A stretch of DNA of 64,000 bases from CAYVQF01 sp964454015 (GCA_964454015.1 CAYVQF010000015.1:1-64000), one strand, 5' to 3'; shown: positions 9,081 to 17,502, counted from the first letter of the stretch. Numbers and translations: made by a program. The notes: generated by a model from the letters alone, not told the origin.

Positions 9081-9470
9081 GTGTCGAGACGCCCACCGAG
9101 CCCAGACGAGAGAGACGGCGCCGCGCCCGCAGGCGAGCTGGCCACCTTGGAGCGGCGCGCCCCGCTCATGGCGCGCGCCTCCATCGCCACGGGTATCGTC
9201 GGCATCGCCCTGGGGCTGTGCGTGGGGCTGGCCCCCAGCGTCAGCGCCTTGGCCCCGCTCCTCGATTATGCGCTGGCCCCTTACGGCCTTGGGGGCGCGG
9301 CGGTGGTCTTGGCCGGGATGGCTTTGATCGGGCGCGCCCCGTGGCGCCTGGTCGCCGCAGGCGCCATCACGGGCATCATCGCCATCCTCGCGCCCTCCCT
9401 GGTCACTTACGTCATCATCGGCATCGCCGTGGCCATGGTCATCCTCATCGTGGCGACCTTTGCCGGCTGA
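9081..9470 (+). CDS. Small integral membrane protein, unknown
   Basis: The product is 129 aa from a GTG at 9081, with CGAGGAG 5 bases upstream; the frame runs open from 8535 only because it crosses the antisense of another gene. After a charged, Pro-rich N-terminus of about 30 residues come four hydrophobic segments (starting near ASIATGIVGIALG, APLLDYALAPYGLGG, WRLVAAGAITGIIA and VTYVIIGIAVAMV). No domain recognised; this is a generic four-helix inner-membrane protein. Confidence 0.55.
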   Translation: MSRRPPSPDERDGAAPAGELATLERRAPLMARASIATGIVGIALGLCVGLAPSVSALAPLLDYALAPYGLGGAAVVLAGMALIGRAPWRLVAAGAITGIIAILAPSLVTYVIIGIAVAMVILIVATFAG

Positions 9471-9629
9471 GGCACGTGGGTCTTGGGGTGGGGTGAAGGC
9501 GCCGCCACGACGTCGCCAGCGCGAACCCTTGACGGGGATCGCCATGGGACTAGCATGGCCGCCGGCTGCGCGACGCGTAACCCTCGTCTGCGCGCCTATC
9601 ACTTCTTTCTCTTCTGCGAAATCTCCATC

Positions 9630-9923
9630 ATGTCTGAATGCCCCCTCCTCGAAGCCTGCCCCTTCTTCGCGGCCAACCTGACTGACATGCCCACCACGGC
9701 GGAGGCCATGAAGCAGCGCTTCTGCCATGGCGCCTATGAGGGCTGCGCCCGCTACCAGGTGCGCCACGCCGTGGGCAAAGAGGCGGTGCCCCTCAACCTC
9801 TACCCCGACGACCTCGATCGGGCCCAAGCCATCATCCGCTCGGGCCGCGATCCCCAGCGCCGCATCATCCAGACGCCGCCGAGCGGCTTCTTCAAACGCA
9901 TCGAGCTCCCGCCGGAGTCCTAG
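9630..9923 (+). CDS. Small four-cysteine protein (possible metal or Fe-S site)
   Basis: The product is 97 aa starting MSECPLLEACPFF. It has four cysteines in two pairs: C4 and C10 near the N-terminus, and C32 and C39 in FCHGAYEGCARY. The spacing and the conserved-looking CPFF / YxxCARY context suggest a single metal or iron-sulfur site, and no signal peptide is present, so it is probably cytoplasmic. The pattern occurs in small uncharacterised deltaproteobacterial proteins as I remember them. The weak ribosome-site context makes the start moderately certain, but the following methionine (M20) would lose the first two cysteines. Confidence 0.6.
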   Translation: MSECPLLEACPFFAANLTDMPTTAEAMKQRFCHGAYEGCARYQVRHAVGKEAVPLNLYPDDLDRAQAIIRSGRDPQRRIIQTPPSGFFKRIELPPES

Positions 9924-10076
9924 CGCCAGGCTTCTCCTGGATGGCGCCTGCGCGGCACGGCGGCAGCGCGGCCGCCACACGGTGCGGAACGCTTGCCAAG
10001 GGGGCGTCGTGCGTGTAGTCCCTGCGTCTACATGAAGGTGTGGCCAGCCACACCACCTCGAGCCACAGGGGATGCC

Positions 10077-11672
10077 GTGAGAGGGGAAGACAAAACGCGG
10101 GTGCGGGCCCAGGTCATGGATCGCTGTGTAGGGCGCTGGTCGGTCTCAGCGCAGGCCTGCGAGCGGATCCTGGAGGACACCCTCCATGAGGAGCGCAAGC
10201 GCCTGGAGACCGCGCCCGACAACGCCCTCAGCGCGGCCCAGCGGGCGCGCTATGACGCCCTGCAGGGGGTGCTCATCCGCGGTGACGCTGCGGCGCAACG
10301 GGCGGCCTTGGTCGAGGTCGTCGGCGCCTTCTTCGACGACGTGGTGGGCCACTTCGATCCGCGGGTGCACGCCCTGGCGACGCGGCTGCTGCCCGTGGCC
10401 CTCAACGGGCTCTTGCGCACCCTGAGCCCCTTGCGCCTCTTGGACATGGTCGTGGGCGGCTCGCAGGCGCGCCTCGGAGACCAGCTCGTGCTCTCGGGCC
10501 ACTTGGACGACCTGCGCGCCCTGGCCCAGCGCGGCACCATCGTCCTGACCCCGACCCACGCCTCGAACCTGGACTCGGTGCTCTTGGGCTACGCCCTGCA
10601 TCAGCTCGGCCTGCCGCCCTTCACCTATGGCGCGGGGCTCAACCTCTTTGCCAACCCCCTGCTGGGCTTCTTCATGCACAACCTCGGCGCCTACCGCGTC
10701 GACCGGCGCAAGCAGGCGCGCCTGTACAAAGACGTCCTCAAGACCTACGCCGGGGTGAGCATCGAGCAGGGCTACCACAACCTCTTCTTCCCGGGCGGCA
10801 CCCGCTGCCGCAGCGGCGCCGTGGAGCACAAGGTCAAGCTCGGCCTCCTCGGCATGGGCCTGGACGCCTACCTGCACAACCTGCGCGCCGGCCGCCCGCG
10901 CCCCGACGTCTTCGTCGTCCCCTGCACCTTGAACTACCAGCTCGTCCTCGAAGCGGAGACCCTCATCCGCGACCACTTGGCCGAACAGGGCAAGAGCCGC
11001 TTCATCATCGACGACGACGAGTCGACCCAGCCCAAGCGCATCCTCGATTTCTTCACCCGCCTCTTCTCCCTGGAGTCGCGCATTCACCTGGTCATCGGCC
11101 AGCCCCTGGACGTCTTCGGCAACCCCGTCACGCCCACGGGCCTCTCCCTCGACCCCCGCGGCCGGGTCATCGACCGCCAGCGCTACCTCTTCATCGACGG
11201 GGTACCGACCAGCGATCCCCAGCGCGACGCCGAGTACACCCGGGAGCTGGGCCAGCGCATCACCGCGGCGTGGGCAGCCGACACGGTGCTCCAGTCCACC
11301 CAGCTCGTCAGCGCCACCCTCTGGGCCCACCTGCGCGCCAGCAACCCCGATCTCGATCTCTATCGCCTCTTGCGCACGGGGGGACAGGGCAGCCAGGTCG
11401 ATCTGGTCGCCTTTTATCCTCTTTTGGAATCCACCCTCGCCCAATGCCAGGGCTTGGCCGACGCTGGGCGCCTGCGTCTCGATCCCCTTCTGCGCCAAGG
11501 CGATCCCATGGCGATCCTCAACGATGCCCTGGCGCACTTCGCCGTTTACCATACACGACCGGCCCTCCGCCGGCGCGGCGAGCGCCTGGAGCACGTGGAT
11601 CGCCACCTGATCTTGTATTACGCCCACCGACTGCGTGGCTACGACGTGGTGCCGCGTCACGTCTGGCGCTGA
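10077..11672 (+). CDS. Glycerol-3-phosphate / 1-acylglycerol acyltransferase family protein (PlsB-like)
   Basis: The product is 531 aa from a GTG at 10077 with AGGGG 6 bases upstream; the open frame begins at 9993. It transfers an acyl group to a glycerol-phosphate acceptor in phospholipid synthesis. The HX4D catalytic motif is HASNLD (H161 to D166). Further on are the LNLFANP segment, then FFPGGTRCRSG, which stands where PlsC-type enzymes have FPEGTRS; here the usual Glu is Gly. VPCTLNY corresponds to block IV. The size and the long N- and C-terminal extensions fit PlsB/DHAP-acyltransferase relatives better than PlsC. It lies 26 bases upstream of gpsA, which makes the glycerol-3-phosphate substrate, so the two probably form a lipid-precursor operon. 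Confidence 0.8.
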   Translation: MRGEDKTRVRAQVMDRCVGRWSVSAQACERILEDTLHEERKRLETAPDNALSAAQRARYDALQGVLIRGDAAAQRAALVEVVGAFFDDVVGHFDPRVHALATRLLPVALNGLLRTLSPLRLLDMVVGGSQARLGDQLVLSGHLDDLRALAQRGTIVLTPTHASNLDSVLLGYALHQLGLPPFTYGAGLNLFANPLLGFFMHNLGAYRVDRRKQARLYKDVLKTYAGVSIEQGYHNLFFPGGTRCRSGAVEHKVKLGLLGMGLDAYLHNLRAGRPRPDVFVVPCTLNYQLVLEAETLIRDHLAEQGKSRFIIDDDESTQPKRILDFFTRLFSLESRIHLVIGQPLDVFGNPVTPTGLSLDPRGRVIDRQRYLFIDGVPTSDPQRDAEYTRELGQRITAAWAADTVLQSTQLVSATLWAHLRASNPDLDLYRLLRTGGQGSQVDLVAFYPLLESTLAQCQGLADAGRLRLDPLLRQGDPMAILNDALAHFAVYHTRPALRRRGERLEHVDRHLILYYAHRLRGYDVVPRHVWR

Positions 11673-11698
11673 GTGCCCCACCTGCCCCGAGGAGACCC

Positions 11699-12730
11699 GT
11701 GAACGCGACGAGCTCAACTGTCCCCAGCGTCTTGGTGCTTGGCGGCGGCGCCTTTGGCACGGCCCTGGCGCATATATTGGCGACGCAGCAGCGGCCGGTG
11801 CGGCTGTGGGTGCGGCGGCCCGAGGTGGCCGAGGCGATTAACCGAGAGCATTGCAACGCCACGTACCTGCCCGGGCATGCCCTGGCGCCGACCCTGCGGG
11901 CGACGGCGGACCTGGCCGAGGCGGTGCCTCAGGCGCAGGTGTTGCTCCTGGCCATCCCGTCGCGGCATTTTCGCGCCACGGCGCGGGCGGTGGGCGACCA
12001 CCTCCAGGGCCATCAGCTCGTGGTGCATGTCACCAAGGGCTTGGAGCAGGAGAGCTGGCTGCGCATGTCTCAGGTCTTGGCCGAGGAGTGCTGCGCCCGC
12101 AAGATCGGGGTCCTCTCGGGCCCCAATCTGGCCGACGAGCTGATGCGCGGGCAGCCGGCGGGGGCGCTCATCGCCTCGAATTACGACGAGGTGAGCCTGG
12201 CCATGCAGCAACTCTTCGCCGGGTCGTCTTTGCGCCTCTATCGCGGCCGGGATCTCATCGGGACGGAGGTCGCCGGCGCCTTCAAGAATATCGTGGCCTT
12301 GGCGGCGGGCGCCGTGGACGCCTTGGGGCTGGGGGCCAACGCCAAGGCGCTGTTGCTGACCCGGGGGCTGTCGGAGATGGCGCGCTTGGGCGTGGCCCTG
12401 GGGGGCGACGTCATGACCTTTGGCGGCTTGGCGGGTATAGGTGATCTGATGGCGACCTGTACCTCCCCGCTGAGCCGCAATTACCAAGTGGGCCAGCGCT
12501 TGGCGCGGGGTGAGTCGTTGGCGGCGATCAGCGCCGCCATGCCGCACGTCGCCGAGGGGGTGTGGGCGACGCGGGCCGTCCATGCGCAGGCGCGGGCCTT
12601 GGGGCTCGACCTCTCCATCGTGAGCGCCATCCACGCCTTTCTCTATGAGGGATGGTCCCTGCCCGACGTCTTGCAGCGCCTCTCGAGCCGTCCCAGCGGC
12701 GAAGAGCTGGCCACCATGCCCACCCACTGA
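11699..12730 (+). CDS. gpsA: Glycerol-3-phosphate dehydrogenase [NAD(P)+]
   Basis: The product is 343 aa from a GTG at 11699, with GAGGAG 5 bases upstream. It reduces dihydroxyacetone phosphate to sn-glycerol-3-phosphate for phospholipid synthesis in the cytoplasm. An N-terminal Rossmann dinucleotide motif GGGAFGTALA (about 15-24) is followed by HVTKGLE, LSGPNLADEL and the catalytic-region motif EVAGAFKNIVALAAG, then LTRGLSEM and GGLAGIGDLMATC. These are the diagnostic GpsA blocks in order at normal length. It sits between a PlsB-like acyltransferase and a HAD-like protein in one direction with short gaps, consistent with one transcript. Confidence 0.95.
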   Translation: MNATSSTVPSVLVLGGGAFGTALAHILATQQRPVRLWVRRPEVAEAINREHCNATYLPGHALAPTLRATADLAEAVPQAQVLLLAIPSRHFRATARAVGDHLQGHQLVVHVTKGLEQESWLRMSQVLAEECCARKIGVLSGPNLADELMRGQPAGALIASNYDEVSLAMQQLFAGSSLRLYRGRDLIGTEVAGAFKNIVALAAGAVDALGLGANAKALLLTRGLSEMARLGVALGGDVMTFGGLAGIGDLMATCTSPLSRNYQVGQRLARGESLAAISAAMPHVAEGVWATRAVHAQARALGLDLSIVSAIHAFLYEGWSLPDVLQRLSSRPSGEELATMPTH

Positions 12731-12765
12731 ACGGGGCCGTGCCCCCCACCAACCCACGAGCCCTC

Positions 12766-13641
12766 ATGCGCCGCCACTACCCTCTGACTGTGAAGCTCCA
12801 GCGCGACCTCAGCGGCGACAGCGCCCAGGTCCTCCACATTTGGAACCTAGACAAGAGCACCCTCGACGTGGCGCACGCCACTCTGGCGGGCGTGGCCACC
12901 CTGCCCTTGGACTTTGCCGTGGACAAGCGGGTGATCCCGGGGATGCCCGAGGTCTTGCGCGGCCTGCGCTGGGGCAGCAGCCCGGCCTATGCCTGCGTGC
13001 CCATCGTCTTCGTGAGCGCCGGGCCGCCGCAGCTCCGCCATGTCTTGGCGCGCAAGATGATGCTCGACGGGGTGGAGTGGGACGGCTTCTTGTTCAAGAA
13101 CTGGTGGCGCATCCTGCGCATGGCCCAGCCCTGGCGCCTGCGGGAGCACACGGGGTTCAAGCTGTGCGCCTGGCTCACCTTGCGGGCGCTGCAGCCGCAG
13201 CGCGACGTTTTCCTCTACGGCAACGACAGCGACGCGCAGGCCTTCAGCCTTTTTCACGGGCTCATTCACGAGGGGTTGTCAGCGGTTCGGGCTGAGGCGC
13301 GCTTGCAGGCAGCGGGGCTGCACCGCCACGATCGGCGCTGCATCCTGCCCCTGTGGGAGCAGGTGGCGGCGGCCGAGGGAAAAGTGCGCCGAGCCTTTAT
13401 CCACATAGGTCCGAGCCACTCGCCGGGGACGCTGCCAGCGTCGCCCGAGCTGACCCCTATCCGCAACGCCGTGGACCTGGCCTTGGCCCTGTGGGAGGAG
13501 GAGCAGGTGCGGGTCGAGGCGGTGCGCCGGGTCATCGCCGCGACGCTGGGGCCCTTCAGCGCCGAGACTCGGCAGCGCCTGGTCGAGGACGCCGGCCGGC
13601 GCGGCTTGGTCAGCGCGGCGCGTTTGGCTGAGCTGGGGTGA
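12766..13641 (+). CDS. HAD-like App1/lipin-related phosphatase-domain protein with a substituted nucleophile
   Basis: The product is 291 aa starting MRRHYPLTVKL. It matches a deltaproteobacterial family whose usual layout is a W-D-L-D-K-T catalytic strand, a PG..LR helix, a SASPPQ-like block, LDG-x2-DG-x-x-FK and a GDDxxSD block. All blocks are present in order here: WNLDKST (26-32), VIPGMPEVLRGL, VSAGPPQL, LDGVEWDGFLFKN and YGNDSDAQAFS. The position of the nucleophilic first Asp is Asn (N27) and the acidic GDD is GND, so classical HAD phosphatase chemistry is probably impaired. It follows gpsA by 35 bases, which is suggestive for lipid-phosphate metabolism. The fold is recognised by motif only. 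Confidence 0.6.
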   Translation: MRRHYPLTVKLQRDLSGDSAQVLHIWNLDKSTLDVAHATLAGVATLPLDFAVDKRVIPGMPEVLRGLRWGSSPAYACVPIVFVSAGPPQLRHVLARKMMLDGVEWDGFLFKNWWRILRMAQPWRLREHTGFKLCAWLTLRALQPQRDVFLYGNDSDAQAFSLFHGLIHEGLSAVRAEARLQAAGLHRHDRRCILPLWEQVAAAEGKVRRAFIHIGPSHSPGTLPASPELTPIRNAVDLALALWEEEQVRVEAVRRVIAATLGPFSAETRQRLVEDAGRRGLVSAARLAELG

Positions 13642-13938
13642 GGCGAGCGTTATCGCGTTGGTTCTCTTCTCTCGTTTGCAGTTCTCAGCCCCGCGCATTT
13701 CGCAGGCTGACACTTGGTTGGAGATCGCCTTAACAACGCCCGTGAGCTCCGCCAGTCGGCGTTGATCCGCTGCGAGTTTAAGGAACCGGCATCGCGTCAC
13801 GAAAAATCTTGCCGGCTGTGTTCGTATTGCCGTCGCCACCACCACAGACGGCGCGGCGTGCGTGCGCAGAGGCGCAGCGTTTGCCGTTCAGTTTTTGCGC
13901 CGGGCGCAGGTGTGCGCCCACAACGAAAGGAGAGATGG
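13642..13938. promoter_or_regulatory. Intergenic region upstream of a secreted protein; hairpin near the ribosome site
   Basis: No gene is supported here. GGGCGCA (13902-13908) and TGCGCCC (13913-13919) form a perfect 7-bp stem with a 4-base loop just upstream of AAAGGAGAG, the ribosome site of the next gene. It could influence translation, but there is no U-run and no clear promoter hexamers. Confidence 0.3.
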
Positions 13939-14409
13939 ATGCGTGGGTCAGTCTTGGTAAGTGTGTTTGGGCTCATCATGGTGATGAGCAGCGTCGTCGT
14001 TGGGCAGGATTGTGTTGAGATGACGCCCGGCAAGTCCCTGGGGCCCATCGCGATTGGGATGAGCCGGGCCGATCTCGAGAGAAGTGGCCTGGCACTGCAA
14101 CCGGGCCCGATAATGACTTGGTTTGAGATTGGCCCCTACACGGTGCGTATGGAAAACGACCAGGTGGCGACCATTGGCTTGGATGGGGCGCACGGCCTCT
14201 GTGTGCGCGTGGCGGGGCAGGACGTGTCGCTGGAGGAGAGCCTCGAAGACCTGACGCAGGCCATACCCGGTCAGTGCGGGCCGGCCCAGTTCAACATTGG
14301 GGCGACCGTGGTCGACTGCGCCGCTGGCGTGATGCTCTTACAGCACCGCGCCGGAATAGATCTGCGGGTGCTGGCCGCGACTCCCGTGGTCGAAGACGAA
14401 GAAGGCTAG
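13939..14409 (+). CDS. Secreted protein of unknown function
   Basis: The product is 156 aa. The ATG at 13939 is preceded by AAAGGAGAG. A cleavable signal peptide (MRGSVLVSVFGLIMVM..VVVGQ) leads into a mature protein beginning DCVEM. The segment LGPIAIGMSRADLERSGL resembles the repeated motif of small secreted proteins with a G-x-I-x-I-G-M-s-r-a-e-v pattern. Four cysteines remain in the mature part and could form disulfides. No enzymatic motif is present. The gene ends about 23 bases before a 44-bp tandem array. Confidence 0.6.
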   Translation: MRGSVLVSVFGLIMVMSSVVVGQDCVEMTPGKSLGPIAIGMSRADLERSGLALQPGPIMTWFEIGPYTVRMENDQVATIGLDGAHGLCVRVAGQDVSLEESLEDLTQAIPGQCGPAQFNIGATVVDCAAGVMLLQHRAGIDLRVLAATPVVEDEEG

Positions 14410-14432
14410 GCGCTAGAGGAGCCAGAGCACCT

Positions 14433-14713
14433 CTGCCTGTCAGTGGGCCTCAGTGCCGCGTGCACCCAGAGCATCTCTGCCTGTCAGTGGGCCTCAGCGC
14501 CGCGTGCACCCAGAGCATCTCTGCCTGTCAGTGGGCCTCAGTGCCGCGTGCACCCAGAGCATCTCTGCCTGTCNNNNNNNNNNNNNNNNNNNNNNNNNNN
14601 NNNNNNNNNNNNNNNNNNNNNNNNNNNNNNNNNNNNNNNNNNNNNNNNNNNNNNNNNNNNNNNNNNNNNNNNNAGTGGGCCTCAGCGCCGCGTGCACCCA
14701 GAGCATCTCTGCC
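14433..14713. repeat. 44-bp tandem repeat array interrupted by an assembly gap
   Basis: Units starting CTGCCTGTCAGTGGGCCTCA begin at 14433, 14477 and 14521; a fourth is cut by the N run at 14574. Another unit resumes at 14674 and ends near 14713. The period is exactly 44 and copies differ only by T/C at one site. There are no unique spacers, so it is a minisatellite and not a CRISPR. The number of copies inside the gap is unknown. Confidence 0.9.
14574..14673. other. Assembly gap (100 N)
   Basis: Exactly 100 undetermined bases lie inside the 44-bp array. The array itself is the likely cause of the failed assembly, and its true length is unknown. Confidence 0.95.
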
Positions 14714-14781
14714 TCAGCGCGGCCTGCGCGGCCGCGGGAGAGCAGGTCGAGCCTACTCACGCGAGGGACCAGGCGAGGACC

Positions 14782-14979
14782 TCAGGTCTGCTCTGGCAGC
14801 CACCACCGCGTCAAATCCAAGGCCACTGCGTCAAAGGGTGGGATACGATCCTCGGTCTCACTACCCCAGCGCCCCAGCAGCACCCAGCGCTTGTTCTCGT
14901 AGCGGAACGCTTCGGGGTGATCTCGATAAATCCATGACCCGCCCTGGCGAATGGGCGATCCTGGATTGTCGCCCCCCAT
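14782..14979 (-). CDS. Possible small Trp-rich protein
   Basis: A 65-aa frame from the ATG at 14979 has a protein-like composition with aromatic, amphipathic stretches (GGSWIYRDHPEAF, WVLLGRWGSE, LTRWWLPEQT). The frame stays open to 15126, overlapping the 5' end of the next gene. No ribosome site and no family were recognised. It may be a real small gene, a fragment, or chance. Confidence 0.3.
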   Translation of the reverse strand: MGGDNPGSPIRQGGSWIYRDHPEAFRYENKRWVLLGRWGSETEDRIPPFDAVALDLTRWWLPEQT

Positions 14980-15053
14980 GGCGAATGCTACACTTTGGCC
15001 CGGCGGGCGACAGGCGAAAGCCGGCTCGACGTGCACCTCAATGGAGGCGACCG

Positions 15054-15542
15054 GTGCTAGACAAATCAGCGCATAGCGAGCGGCTCCGAGCGCTCGTCGA
15101 GAGCCAGCGTTTTGCAGTGCTCTCAACTCGCCAGGACGATGGCCATCCCTACGCGAGCCTGGTGGCCTTCGTGGTCAGTGAGGATTTGCGGCAGTGGGTC
15201 TTCTGCACTCTGCGCTCGACGCGCAAGTTCGCCAACCTCGAAGCAGAAGGGCGAGTGGCCATGCTCATCGACAACCGCTCGAGCGACGAGAAGGATCTGC
15301 AGGAGGCCTCGGCCGCGACGGTCTTGGGTACCTGTGCCGAGGCCCGCGGCGAAGCGCGCAGCACCCTGAGCGACTGGTTCTTGAGCCGGCATCCGGCCAT
15401 GACGGACTTCGTGCGTTCGCCGGAGTGCGCGGTGATCAAGGTTGAGGTTCGCGCCTACTACTTGGTGACGCACTTTCAAGAAGTCGTTGAGCTGCAGGTC
15501 GCCCAGGGTGAGCGTGGTGAAACAGGCGCAGACGCTGTTTGA
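15054..15542 (+). CDS. Pyridoxamine 5'-phosphate oxidase-fold (FMN-binding split barrel) protein
   Basis: The product is 162 aa from a GTG at 15054, with GGAGG 7 bases upstream; the frame also opens far upstream through the tandem array, which is not coding. The sequence begins LDKSAHSERLRALVES and shows the split-barrel pattern: FAVLSTRQDDGHPYASLVAF, then TRKFANLEAEGRVAMLIDN and later GTC, with a C-terminal VKVEVRAYYLV segment. Relatives bind FMN, F420 or heme (HugZ type), so the cofactor cannot be told from sequence alone. It is a cytoplasmic enzyme or stress protein. A second PNPOx-like gene lies at 15663 on the other strand. Confidence 0.75.
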   Translation: MLDKSAHSERLRALVESQRFAVLSTRQDDGHPYASLVAFVVSEDLRQWVFCTLRSTRKFANLEAEGRVAMLIDNRSSDEKDLQEASAATVLGTCAEARGEARSTLSDWFLSRHPAMTDFVRSPECAVIKVEVRAYYLVTHFQEVVELQVAQGERGETGADAV

Positions 15543-15662
15543 AAGCGGGCGGCAGGCGCGCACCGCCCCAACGCCAACGACAACTCAAGGCGATGGTCGC
15601 CGCTCGGGCGCACATCCCGACCTAAGGTCTGCAAGGACGCGGGGTGCGGCTGGGCCAAGCGT

Positions 15663-16043
15663 TTACGGCGCCCCCACCAGGGGTAGCATTTTTTCGATCT
15701 CGAAGATGACCAGGTGACGCCCGCCGCGGTCGTCGCTCCCGGTGCGCCGTCGCAACTGAGCGATGCGCGCCGGGTCGTCGTCTTCTGCCACCTTCTTCAG
15801 ATAGAGGCGCACACCGTCATAAGACGCGCCGGCACCTCCCGGCTCCTGCCAGAAGAGGTAGACCGCGTGGACATTGCGCTGCAGGTAGCGGTGGGTCAGC
15901 CGGTCCGGCATGATGAACGCCACGGTGCCGTCCTCCAAGCAGTGGGGCCGCGCATAGACCGCAGCATTCACCTGGCCATCGGTGTCAGCGGTGCTCAGCA
16001 CGCCAAAACCGCGATGGGCGTCGAAGTACTCCTTAAGTTCCAT
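15663..16043 (-). CDS. PNPOx-like FMN-binding protein
   Basis: The product is 126 aa from the ATG at 16043, with AGGAGA 7 bases upstream; the open frame begins at 16076. It starts MELKEYFDAHRGFGVLSTAD and follows the split-barrel layout: VNAAVYARP, TVAFIMPDRLTHRYLQRNVHAVYLFW, and a C-terminal HLVIFEIEKMLPL strand. Such proteins are small flavin-binding oxidases or binding proteins. It sits 19 bases after the SDR gene on the same strand, so the two are probably co-transcribed; partners in a redox conversion are possible but not shown. Confidence 0.7.
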   Translation of the reverse strand: MELKEYFDAHRGFGVLSTADTDGQVNAAVYARPHCLEDGTVAFIMPDRLTHRYLQRNVHAVYLFWQEPGGAGASYDGVRLYLKKVAEDDDPARIAQLRRRTGSDDRGGRHLVIFEIEKMLPLVGAP

Positions 16044-16062
16044 GACGACTCTCCTGTATCGC

Positions 16063-17049
16063 TTAGGTGGGCGCACCCTTGGTCGTGGTGGGGGGTGCCG
16101 TTTCGGGGCAAGTCACGCGCGTGATGCGCTCGCACATCTGCCACAAGCGCTGTCTCTGCGGCGCCGCTTCACGGGTCCATGGCATCAGGTGCGTAGGGAC
16201 CCTCTTGCGGTCGAACCAAAACTCGCCACTTTGACCTTCCACTTGCTCGGACACGGCCAGCCACAGGGCGGTATCGGCGCCTTCTTCGGGGCTTCTCAAC
16301 CGGTGGCGCATCCGCTTCCAGAAGCGCGGCAGCGCCTGCTCTACTCCCTTGGTCGCCGCCCAGCCCGGATGCATGCTGTTGACCGTCGCCCCAAGGGGTG
16401 CCAGCTCCTCGGCGAAAAGCTCGGCGAGCACTACCTGAGCGCGCTTGGTCATGGCGTAGGCGGCAAGGCCATCGTAGGCGCCCTCTTGGTTCAGCATCGC
16501 GTCGACGTCCAGACGCTTGGTGTACATCCCTCCGGATGAAACGAAGATGATCCGCGCACGCCTCAGCTTGGCGCGCAGCCGCTGGGTGAGAAGGAAAGGA
16601 GCGGCGAGGTGGATCGCGACAGTGAGTTCGAGGCCGCTGTCACTGAGCTCACGACGCTGTGGCAGCAGGCCGGCGTTGTGCACCAAGACATCCACGCGCG
16701 GGGCCGCGAAGGCGTCGGCGAAGCGCCGGACCTGGTCCAAGCGCGACAGATCGACGACGTGGAGGTGGACCTCAGCGCTGCCGCTTGCATCTGCCAGAAG
16801 CTCTCGTGCCGCTTCACCGCGCCTGGCGTTGCGGCAGAGCATGTGGACCGAGGCGCCGCGTGCGGCAAGCCCGCGGGCTATCTCGAAGCCGAGACCAGCG
16901 TTGGCGCCGGTCACGAGGCAGGTCTTCCCGCGCATCGAGACGGCGAGTTCTTTGGGCTCGAAGTCGCGCGCGTGTCGGCGATAACCAGAGCGGTCGAAGG
17001 AGAAGAAGATGCTGCGATCGAGAATCCAGTCCATGGCGCCCATGATCAA
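16063..17049 (-). CDS. Short-chain dehydrogenase/reductase, DHRS12-like
   Basis: The product is 328 aa. TTG at 17049 has AAGGAG at good spacing; an in-frame ATG at 17043 has a longer spacing, so either start is possible. The N-terminal extension with SFDRSGYRRHARDF precedes the Rossmann motif TGANAGLG (47-54), then CRN, HNAG and the catalytic SSGG with YAMTK (Tyr and Lys of the YxxxK pair). PGW and a substrate-lid region complete the fold. The extension and order match DHRS12-type oxidoreductases, which act on lipophilic carbonyls or alcohols with NAD(P); the substrate is unknown. It is upstream of a PNPOx-fold gene in the same direction. Confidence 0.8.
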   Translation of the reverse strand: MIMGAMDWILDRSIFFSFDRSGYRRHARDFEPKELAVSMRGKTCLVTGANAGLGFEIARGLAARGASVHMLCRNARRGEAARELLADASGSAEVHLHVVDLSRLDQVRRFADAFAAPRVDVLVHNAGLLPQRRELSDSGLELTVAIHLAAPFLLTQRLRAKLRRARIIFVSSGGMYTKRLDVDAMLNQEGAYDGLAAYAMTKRAQVVLAELFAEELAPLGATVNSMHPGWAATKGVEQALPRFWKRMRHRLRSPEEGADTALWLAVSEQVEGQSGEFWFDRKRVPTHLMPWTREAAPQRQRLWQMCERITRVTCPETAPPTTTKGAPT

Positions 17050-17241
17050 ATCCGTCTCCTTCTTCGGGCCCGAGTTTTTCGATGGGGCCCAGAATCACCG
17101 CTGGCTGAGCTCAGCCTTTCACCTACGAGTGTAGATCCGCGAGCGCGATGTAACAGCCCTAAAGCAGATGCTTCGTTGCAAAGAAGGCACGCCTTGGAGC
17201 AGGCTCGAGAGGAGGCGTCGTCGTCATGGTGGCGATGGAAA

Positions 17242-17413
17242 GGCGCTGGCATTGGCAGGCTAGAAAGCCTGCCCCACACTGGGGTCCAGACTGGGCCTCA
17301 CCGCCGCTTCCAACGCTTGATGCGCGTGGCGCTGGCATTGGCAGGCTAGAAAGCCTGCCCCACACTGGGGTCCAGACTGGGCCTCACCGCCGCTTCCAAC
17401 GCTTGATGCGCGT
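17242..17413. repeat. 86-bp tandem duplication containing two GGCAGGCT hairpins
   Basis: The block starting GGCGCTGGCATTGGCAGGCT at 17242 is repeated at 17328 with near identity. Each unit carries GGCAGGCT and AGCCTGCC (17254-17273 and 17340-17359, 8-bp stem, 4-base loop) and the CCACACTGGGG tail shared with the copy at 5728. The surrounding 17050-17502 region holds no supported gene. Confidence 0.85.
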
Positions 17414-17502
17414 GGCGTCGAAGCCACCCACCCTGCGAAGCCACGCTTCGGAGCAGGCTCGAGCGGTGGCGCCGCCGCGCCTTGGGTCCGGGCGGGCCAA
17501 CC

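Noticed and set aside
6808..9096. Long minus-strand frame (762 aa) opposite the ABC-F gene
   Set aside because: It is antisense to an obvious ATPase and has the Gly/Ala/Arg/His-rich composition of a high-GC shadow.
14433..14713. CRISPR array
   Set aside because: Repeats are directly adjacent with no unique spacers and no cas gene is seen.
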